Shown: one piece after another, positions 1 to 4,613 of the stretch | Layout: each line of letters starts with the position of its first letter | How positions within the stretch are numbered: position 1 is the first letter of the stretch | NCBI GenBank assembly: GCA_030263275.1 | Contig: SZOR01000081.1 | Coordinates: 1 to 18,784 of the forward strand | Reading direction: 5' to 3' | DNA from: DSNY01 sp016861185 | GTDB lineage: Bacteria; Pseudomonadota; Gammaproteobacteria; Burkholderiales; Burkholderiaceae_F | DNA: 18,784 nucleotides | Translations under genes and position numbers: made by a program | The notes under the pieces: model-generated | What the model was told of the DNA's origin: nothing | The model's database searches: none | Seen by the model: the letters and a program-made list of their open reading frames with translations, nothing else

Positions 1-806
1 CGGTCGCGCGCCGGCTGACGCGGCGCCTTGAGCGGTTGCAGGCGAGCGTGGAGCGGCTCGGCGGCGGCGATCTGGCCGCACGCGTCGACGCGCGCGGCCG
101 CGACGAGGTGGCACGGCTCGCGGCGAGCTTCAACGAATCGGCGGCGCGCATCGAGCGGCTCGTGCAGTCGCAGCGCGCGCTGCTCGCCAACGCCTCGCAC
201 GAGCTGCGTTCGCCGCTGGCGCGCGTGCGCATGGCGATCGAGATGCTGGCCGAGGGGGATGCGCCGCGGCGTGCCGAGATCAAGCGCGAGCTGGAGCGCA
301 ACGTCGCGGAGCTGGACGCGCTGATCGACGAGATCCTGCTCGCTTCGAGGCTGGATGCGACCGACGCCCGCGCCGCGTTCGAGGAGGTCGATCTTGCCGC
401 GCTCGCCGCCGAAGAGTGCGCGCGCGCCGAGGCGCGTTTCGAGCTGGCCGCGACGGGCGAGTGCACATTGCGCGGCGATGCGCGGCTGCTGCGCCGGTTG
501 CTGCGCAACCTGCTCGACAACGCGCGGCGCCACGGCGGTGGCGCCGAGGTCGACGTCGTCCTGCGCGCCGCGACGGACGGATTCGAGCTCGACGTCTGCG
601 ACCGCGGGCCGGGTGTGCCCGCGGCTGAACGCGAGCGCATCTTCGAGCCCTTCTATCGGCTGGCGGGCGCATCGGAAACGGCCGGCGGCGTCGGTCTCGG
701 GCTTGCGCTGGTGCGCAAGATCGCCGAGCAGCACGGCGGCAGCGCGATGTGCCTGCCGCGCGCGGGCGGCGGCTCGTGTTTCAGGGTGCGTTTGCCGCGC
801 GGCTAA
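1..806 (+). CDS. Sensor histidine kinase, C-terminal part (5' end outside window)
   Basis: This is the cytoplasmic part of a two-component sensor kinase, which autophosphorylates on histidine and passes the phosphate to a response regulator. The frame is already open at base 3, and 267 residues are visible. They begin inside a HAMP linker (visible residues about 1-45, with LGGGDLAARV). Next comes the HisKA dimerisation helix with the H box ASHELRSPLARV, where the phospho-accepting His is visible residue 66. The HATPase domain follows, with N box LLRNLLDNARRHG, G1 box DRGPGVP, F box IFEPFYR and G2 box GVGLGLALVRKIAEQHGG. All catalytic boxes look intact. The membrane input domain, and probably the partner regulator, lie to the left of the window, so the signal cannot be named. 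The gene ends 19 bp from the convergent DsbA-family gene. A downstream ATG or TTG start would remove part of the HAMP linker, so I treat the gene as truncated by the window edge. Confidence 0.95.
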   Translation, partial: VARRLTRRLERLQASVERLGGGDLAARVDARGRDEVARLAASFNESAARIERLVQSQRALLANASHELRSPLARVRMAIEMLAEGDAPRRAEIKRELERNVAELDALIDEILLASRLDATDARAAFEEVDLAALAAEECARAEARFELAATGECTLRGDARLLRRLLRNLLDNARRHGGGAEVDVVLRAATDGFELDVCDRGPGVPAAERERIFEPFYRLAGASETAGGVGLGLALVRKIAEQHGGSAMCLPRAGGGSCFRVRLPRG

Positions 807-825
807 GACGGCCGCGGCGACGAAA

Positions 826-1458
826 TCAGTGTTCTGCAGCCGGCGGCCGGCTGCGGATCTGATCGATGCGTTCGCGCAGCGTGGCGGCGTCGGTGTAGCC
901 CGATGCGACGAGGTGCAGTTCCTCGTCGTGCACCAGCAGCAGCGTCGGAAAGCCGTTGATGCCCCAGCGCTGCACGATCTCGAACTCCTGGCGCGTCGCC
1001 TCCTTCAGCTCGTCGGAGGCGAAGGCTTCGGCGAAGGCATCGCGCGGCACGCCGATGTCGGCGGCGACATCGGCCAGCACGTCGTCGCGTGTGACGTCGC
1101 GGCCGTCGCGGTAAAAGGCGTCCTGCGTCGCGCGGAAGAACGCATACGCGAGCGGACCGGCGCCGGCGCGCATCGTCACGACCGCGCGGCACGCCGGCTC
1201 GGTGTCGTAGACGAAATCGGCGCGCGCGGTCGCATCCTCCCCGAAGGGCTGGCCGCTCAGCTCGTGTACGCGCTTCCAGTGGCCGCGGATCTCGACCTTG
1301 CGCGCTTCGTCCATCGGTTTGCTCTCGTAGGCGCGCAGGCCGCCCATGACCAGCTCCAGTTCGGCATCCGGCAGCGATTCGAGCAGGCGTTCGAGCTGCG
1401 GCGTGAAGCCGTAACACCATGAGCACATCGGATCGGCGACGTAGACGAGCTGGGTCAT
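826..1458 (-). CDS. DsbA family protein (FrnE-like thiol-disulfide oxidoreductase)
   Basis: A 210-residue thioredoxin-fold protein of the DsbA/FrnE type. The N-terminus reads MTQLVYVADPMCSWCYGF, placing a C-S-W-C redox motif right after the first beta strand, as in FrnE-like cytosolic members. Other family features are the LVMGGLRAY stretch, a helical insert with HWKRVHELSGQPFGE, and the cis-proline loop GINGFPTLLL. There is no signal peptide, so it probably works in the cytoplasm and not as a periplasmic DsbA. I chose the ATG at 1458 because the fold starts there and an AAAGG ribosome binding site lies about 9 nt upstream. The open frame extends further upstream, but that part does not resemble the family. 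It is divergent from the lipoprotein gene and convergent with the kinase. Its substrate is unknown. Confidence 0.9.
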   Translation of the reverse strand: MTQLVYVADPMCSWCYGFTPQLERLLESLPDAELELVMGGLRAYESKPMDEARKVEIRGHWKRVHELSGQPFGEDATARADFVYDTEPACRAVVTMRAGAGPLAYAFFRATQDAFYRDGRDVTRDDVLADVAADIGVPRDAFAEAFASDELKEATRQEFEIVQRWGINGFPTLLLVHDEELHLVASGYTDAATLRERIDQIRSRPPAAEH

Positions 1459-1628
1459 GGCGGCGGCCTTTGCGGAGCGGACGGCAGGACGCCAGTGTAG
1501 GCCGATCGGCGATGCACGCGCGGAGTTCGCCGTGACCCGGCGCAAGAATCGGCGACGCGGCCATGCTAGCTTTGCACCCGTTTGCCGGAGCCGCCGGGTG
1601 CGGGCGAAGCTCCGGCGCGAGGACCGTG

Positions 1629-2231
1629 ATGACGATCAGAAGCGCGAAACGGATGCGCGCGGCGCTGCGCGCCGCGCTGGCGGCGGGGCTGGCGGTCGCT
1701 TTGGCCGGCTGTCAGGCCCTGTTGCCGACCGCGACTTCGCGCACGCCGTTCGGCTGGGCGAGCTACGAGGAGGCGGCGCGCGCGCTGGAGAAGATCGTCC
1801 CGTACAAGACGCGGCGCGCGGAGCTGCACGCGCTCGGCTTCGATTCGATGGACAACCCGGCGGTGACGATCCTGAACTTCGCCGACATCGCACAGCGTTT
1901 TCCGGCGACCGCCGCGCTATCGTCCGACGAGCTGGATCATGGGCTGCGCGACTGTCTGAAGGCCGGGCGGCGCTGCACCGGCTACTCGATCAGCGTCAAG
2001 CAGGTCCGGCGCAAGCGCATCGGCAGCTTCTGGGCCGACACCTTCAATTTCAGGCGCCAGAGCGAAATCACCGGCTGGAGCTTCAACGCGCTGATCGTGC
2101 TGGTCGACGATGTCGTCGTCTACGCGCTGTCGGGGGGCCAGCCCGCGATCCGCGAGTACGAAACCGTGCGCAACCCGCTGGGCCCGCTGCAGAGCCTCGG
2201 CGATTCGATCCGCCCGCCTTCGCTGTTCTGA
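1629..2231 (+). CDS. Putative outer-membrane lipoprotein of unknown function
   Basis: A 200-residue protein starting at ATG 1629 (a GTG lies one codon earlier). Residues 1-27 form a basic n-region and a hydrophobic core ending in the lipobox LAGC, so Cys28 is the predicted lipidated residue and the mature protein is probably anchored in the envelope. The mature part contains TPFGWASYEEAARALEKIVPYKTR, a pair of cysteines (RDCLKAGRRC), and a C-terminal strand-rich segment with LIVLVDDVVVYALSGGQP. The early motif KTRRAELHALGF loosely recalls the SmpA/OmlA (BamE) family, but the match is too weak to assign. Function is unknown. The gene stands alone on the plus strand, and its stop lies 14 bp from the convergent small gene. 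The lipoprotein call is good; the BamE-like idea is only a guess. Confidence 0.8.
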   Translation: MTIRSAKRMRAALRAALAAGLAVALAGCQALLPTATSRTPFGWASYEEAARALEKIVPYKTRRAELHALGFDSMDNPAVTILNFADIAQRFPATAALSSDELDHGLRDCLKAGRRCTGYSISVKQVRRKRIGSFWADTFNFRRQSEITGWSFNALIVLVDDVVVYALSGGQPAIREYETVRNPLGPLQSLGDSIRPPSLF

Positions 2232-2244
2232 GCGCCGAGCGGGA

Positions 2245-2406
2245 CTATGCGAGCCCGTCGCGGCGCGCGTGCTCGGCCGCCTGCGCGGGCGTCAGGCCGC
2301 GCTCGTACATGTCGGACCAGCGCACGTCGTCGAGCATGTCGTGCGCGCGCATCACGTGCCAGCCCAGCTCGGCGCACACCTGCGCCAGCCATTCGAAGAA
2401 GGTCAT
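2245..2406 (-). CDS. Small 53-residue hypothetical protein behind the DNA glycosylase gene
   Basis: I do not recognise this protein. The 53 codons read MTFFEWLAQVCAELGWHVMR at the start and end in AAEHARRDGLA. Almost every codon ends in G or C, like its neighbours, which supports real coding. An AGGA-like ribosome binding site (GCAGGACGGGTGC before the ATG) is present. The ATG lies 20 bp after the glycosylase stop on the same strand, so the two are probably co-transcribed. It has one Cys, three Trp and no membrane segment or signal. It looks like a small soluble helical protein. A longer open frame continues upstream, but it overlaps the glycosylase gene in another frame and is not credible. 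Confidence 0.55.
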   Translation of the reverse strand: MTFFEWLAQVCAELGWHVMRAHDMLDDVRWSDMYERGLTPAQAAEHARRDGLA

Positions 2407-2426
2407 GCACCCGTCCTGCGCTGCGG

Positions 2427-3311
2427 TCAGCCGGGTTCGTCGATCGAGTGCGGCCAGCTCGCTTTCAGCAACCGCGACAGCGCCCGATCGGCCAGTATCG
2501 TGCCACCGGTCTGGCAGCGCGCGCAGTAGTTGGTTTCGTTCTCCGCGTAGACGATGCGCTGCACCGGCGCGCCGCACTCGGGGCAGGGCTGGCCGTAACG
2601 TCCGTGCACGGCCATCTCGGGGCGGAACGCGGTGACCTTGTCCGGGAAGCCGGCGCCGGCCTGCGCGCGCAGGCGCGCGGTCCACTCGGTGAGGACGGCG
2701 CGCGTCGCGTCGTACAGGCGGGCGATCTCACTCGCGTCGAGCCTGCACGTCAACGCGATCGGCGACAGCTTCGCCCGGTGCAGGATCTCGTCGGAGTAGG
2801 CATTGCCGATGCCGGCGAAAAGCCGCGGGTCGGTCAGCGTGCGCTTGAGCGTGTGGTTCTCGCGCTGCAACCTTTCCGCGAAGGCCGCGAGATCGGCGTC
2901 GAGCACCTCGAGCCCGCCGGCGTCGAACTGCGCGAGCGCGCCTTCGCCCTGCACGAGGTGCAGCGAAGTGCGCCGCCGCGTGCCGGCCTCGGTGAAGACG
3001 AGCGTACCGTGTTCGAACTCGAAGGCCGCCAGCGCGATGCGCGCCGGCGGCTTCTGCGCGGAGTCGATCCACCGCAGCCGCCCCGCGATCATCAAGTGCA
3101 GCACTGCGCCGAGGTCCCCGTCGAAGGCCAGCACGATGCGTTTGCCGATGCGCCGCGCGCCGGCCACGCGGTGGCCGGCGAACGCTGCCGCGCTTGGCTC
3201 GACCGTGCGCAGCACGAAGGGATTGAGCACGCGCAGCGCGCGCAGCGTGCGGCCGACGAGACGGCGCTCGAGATGATCGACGTAGACGGCGAGATCGGGC
3301 AGCTCGGGCAT
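2427..3311 (-). CDS. Fpg/Nei-family DNA glycosylase (formamidopyrimidine-DNA glycosylase-like)
   Basis: A 294-residue base-excision repair glycosylase/AP lyase. It starts MPELPD, so after Met removal the N-terminal Pro is the Schiff-base nucleophile and the next Glu the catalytic acid. A lysine in RRIGKRIVL fits the conserved beta-hairpin Lys. The helix-two-turn-helix is IGNAYSDEILHRAKLSP (standard Fpg reads IGNIYASE). A C-terminal zinc finger has the pattern C-x2-C-x16-C-x2-C (CPECG ... NYCARC). The start at 3311 is fixed by the obligatory Met-Pro-Glu. No clear Shine-Dalgarno precedes it; a 16-bp palindrome sits there instead. The finger lacks the Arg that E. coli Fpg uses to grip DNA phosphate, and the usual HLGMSG and RRFG motifs read HLMIAG and RRRT, so this is a divergent subfamily. 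Its lesion preference may differ from 8-oxoguanine. Confidence 0.92.
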   Translation of the reverse strand: MPELPDLAVYVDHLERRLVGRTLRALRVLNPFVLRTVEPSAAAFAGHRVAGARRIGKRIVLAFDGDLGAVLHLMIAGRLRWIDSAQKPPARIALAAFEFEHGTLVFTEAGTRRRTSLHLVQGEGALAQFDAGGLEVLDADLAAFAERLQRENHTLKRTLTDPRLFAGIGNAYSDEILHRAKLSPIALTCRLDASEIARLYDATRAVLTEWTARLRAQAGAGFPDKVTAFRPEMAVHGRYGQPCPECGAPVQRIVYAENETNYCARCQTGGTILADRALSRLLKASWPHSIDEPG

Positions 3312-3319
3312 GGCGAAGC

Positions 3320-3335
3320 GCCGACGCGCGTCGGC
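3320..3335. promoter_or_regulatory. 16-bp perfect palindrome before the DNA glycosylase start
   Basis: GCCGACGCGCGTCGGC is fully self-complementary. It ends 8 bases upstream of the glycosylase ATG, where a ribosome binding site would be expected. It could be a repressor operator or an RNA hairpin that masks initiation. High GC raises the chance of random palindromes, so the role is inferred. Confidence 0.3.
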
Positions 3336-3459
3336 CTTGCGCCTGCAGCTTAAGCCGTCGGCGCCGCTCGTCGATCGCGAGTGCGAACAGTTTCGCGACC
3401 GGGTTGCGCGGCGAGCGGCGCGGCTACGCGCCACCGCCTCGCATCCAAGGGGCAGCGAC

Positions 3460-3801
3460 TCAGTCGTCGTACCAGTCGCGGTCCTTGTAGTACTTGGCCT
3501 TGTAGTGCTTGACCTTGTAGTGCTTGCGGTAATGGCCCGGCGGATGGAATGCGGGCGGACCGTAGTAAACGGGCGCGGGCACGATCACGCGCGGCGGCGG
3601 TGCATAGATCACCGGCGGCGGCGCATAGACCGGCGCGGGCGCGACGATCACGGGCGGCGGATACACGGGAAAAGGCGTGCCGATGCGGATGCCGAACTCC
3701 GGCGTGTCGACGTGGATCGCGACGTTGCCGTGGGCCTCGGCCGCACCGAAGGGCAGCGCCGCGGCAAGCGCAACGGCGGCTAGGGCGAGGGACTTGTTCA
3801 T
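3460..3801 (-). CDS. Secreted PxPV-repeat / HYK-tail protein
   Basis: A 113-residue exported protein. Residues 1 to about 24 form a signal peptide ending AAEA before HG. After a short segment (NVAIHVDTPEFGIRIGTPFP), the middle is proline-rich with PAPV and PPPV units (VIVAPAPVYAPPPVIYAPPP), as in the PxPV repeat proteins common in betaproteobacteria. The tail is basic and aromatic, with tandem HYK/KYYK units, then an acidic end DRDWYDD. The start at 3801 is chosen for a strong GGAGG ribosome binding site 6 nt upstream and for the signal peptide. An ATG seven codons earlier is possible. The role is unknown; such proteins are envelope or periplasmic. It lies about 120 bp downstream of the DUF4124-like gene on the same strand. 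Confidence 0.85.
   Translation of the reverse strand: MNKSLALAAVALAAALPFGAAEAHGNVAIHVDTPEFGIRIGTPFPVYPPPVIVAPAPVYAPPPVIYAPPPRVIVPAPVYYGPPAFHPPGHYRKHYKVKHYKAKYYKDRDWYDD
3484..3528 (-). repeat. Three tandem 15-bp units encoding the HYK repeats
   Basis: Three adjacent 15-mers (CTTGTAGTACTTGGC, CTTGTAGTGCTTGAC, CTTGTAGTGCTTGCG, plus-strand reading) sit inside the PxPV-repeat protein gene and encode its tail repeats (HYKVK, HYKAK, YYKD and similar). They differ at only a few bases, which suggests fairly recent expansion by slippage or unequal crossover, and the copy number may vary between strains. Confidence 0.7.
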
Positions 3802-3814
3802 GGTCTGCCTCCGT

Positions 3815-3832
3815 GAAGTCATGCACGACTTC
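3815..3832. promoter_or_regulatory. 18-bp near-perfect dyad before the PxPV-repeat gene
   Basis: On the minus strand it reads GAAGTCGTGCATGACTTC, with 6-bp perfect outer arms, a TGCA centre and one G-T mismatched pair between them. It ends 2 bases upstream of the GGAGG ribosome binding site of the PxPV-repeat gene. This position would suit an operator near the transcription start or a hairpin in the leader. No known regulator motif is recognised. Confidence 0.35.
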
Positions 3833-3922
3833 TAACGGCGGCCGGCCCGGCCGGTGGACCCGCGCGCGCTGCGCGTGCGTTTCGAGTTGTAACGCCGCGG
3901 CTGGCCCGGAATCGGCGCGAAC

Positions 3923-4252
3923 TCAGCGCGACTTCGCGTCGACCGCGGTCTGCGTCGCTCCCGCAGGGCAGGGTTGATCCGAAAACGTCACGCGTCCCTT
4001 CAGTTCGCAGCGAAAGATCTTGCCCGGAGCGAGCAGGACTTCGGCTTTGGGCTCGGGGGCAGGCGGCGCAGCAGCGGGCTCGGCAGGCGGCTTGACTTCC
4101 ACCTGGACGAGCGGAACGCCGGGGTCGGTCGCCGCCTGCGGCTGCAACCAGCGGAACGCGAGGAAGCCGATACAGCCGAGCAGGACGAGCGTCACGAATC
4201 CCATGAGGACGCGCAGCGAAAAATCGTAGAAGCGGTCTCCGGTCGAGAACAT
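3923..4252 (-). CDS. Single-pass membrane protein with DUF4124-like C-terminus
   Basis: A 109-residue protein. The N-terminal MFSTGDRFYDFSLRVLMG is followed by one strongly hydrophobic segment (about residues 18-38, FVTLVLLGCIGFLAFRWL). Next is a Pro/Ala-rich linker (VEVKPPAEPAAAPPAPEP) and a short tail with IFRCELKGRVTFSDQPCP. That tail matches the pattern of the DUF4124 domain (K/R-C-x-G-x-VTYSDQPCP), found in many proteobacterial envelope proteins of unknown function. The tail is shorter than a full DUF4124. It probably sits in the inner membrane with the tail in the periplasm. I chose the ATG at 4252 because the hydrophobic segment follows directly; upstream extensions do not look coding. 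The ribosome binding site is weak. A GATAAT box lies about 37 bases upstream. Function unknown. Confidence 0.75.
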   Translation of the reverse strand: MFSTGDRFYDFSLRVLMGFVTLVLLGCIGFLAFRWLQPQAATDPGVPLVQVEVKPPAEPAAAPPAPEPKAEVLLAPGKIFRCELKGRVTFSDQPCPAGATQTAVDAKSR

Positions 4253-4288
4253 GCGGTCGCCAGGAATGGCCCGGTTGCGAGGAACCGC

Positions 4289-4294
4289 ATTATC
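4289..4294 (-). promoter_or_regulatory. Candidate -10 box (GATAAT) for the DUF4124-like gene
   Basis: On the minus strand this reads GATAAT, five of six matches to the sigma-70 -10 consensus, in otherwise GC-rich DNA. It would give a leader of roughly 30 nt before the ATG at 4252. No good -35 element is visible at 16-18 bp. Confidence 0.3.
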
Positions 4295-4423
4295 GCGCTT
4301 TTGGATGACGGCCGTTCGGTCGATCCGCGGGGGGATTCCGAGGGAGTCCTCGATCTGCGATCGCTCCGATCCGCGGCCAGCCCACAGGGGTCCCGGGCAA
4401 ACGACGGGCCGTCGAACGTCTGT

Positions 4424-4448
4424 CCGATCCACCCGCGCTCAGGATCGG
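4424..4448. repeat. 7-bp inverted repeat with 11-base spacer
   Basis: CCGATCC and GGATCGG are perfect inverted copies separated by 11 bases, about 170 bp upstream of the metalloprotease start. The spacing puts the half-site centres about 18 bp apart, which fits binding by a dimeric regulator, but chance occurrence is quite possible. Confidence 0.3.
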
Positions 4449-4515
4449 CGTGCGCGTGCCGTCTTGTCCGGCGTGACCTTGATGACCCCTGCGTGTACGC
4501 GAACGGGATTACGAC

Positions 4516-4539
4516 ATCCGGATGAAGATCCGGACGAAG
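4516..4539 (+). repeat. Tandem 12-mer pair upstream of the metalloprotease gene
   Basis: ATCCGGATGAAG is immediately followed by ATCCGGACGAAG, which matches at 11 of 12 bases. It lies 75 bases upstream of the gene. It may be a duplicated protein binding site or simple slippage. Confidence 0.45.
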
Positions 4540-4613
4540 CTCGGGGCGCCGCGAGGATGAGCCTATCGATGGGATGTCGCCGCGGTGCGGCCTGAGCAAG
4601 CATCGCGCGCAGC

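Larger units (their letters stand above)
4253..4613. other. 361-bp divergent intergenic region
   Basis: No credible gene is seen between the DUF4124-like gene (-) and the metalloprotease gene (+). Its open frames have poor codon structure and no recognisable protein. The region holds a candidate minus-strand -10 box (4289-4294), a 7-bp inverted repeat with an 11-base loop (4424-4448) and a tandem 12-mer (4516-4539). Promoters for both flanking genes should lie here, but no convincing plus-strand sigma-70 pair is visible. Confidence 0.6.

Noticed and set aside
794..818. Possible terminator hairpin (GCCGCG ... CGCGGC) between the kinase and DsbA-family genes
   Set aside because: Short stem, 13-base loop and no T-tract on either strand.
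1501..1510. 10-bp palindrome GCCGATCGGC in the divergent gap before the lipoprotein gene
   Set aside because: Such short palindromes are expected often at this GC content, and it is not placed near a start or promoter.
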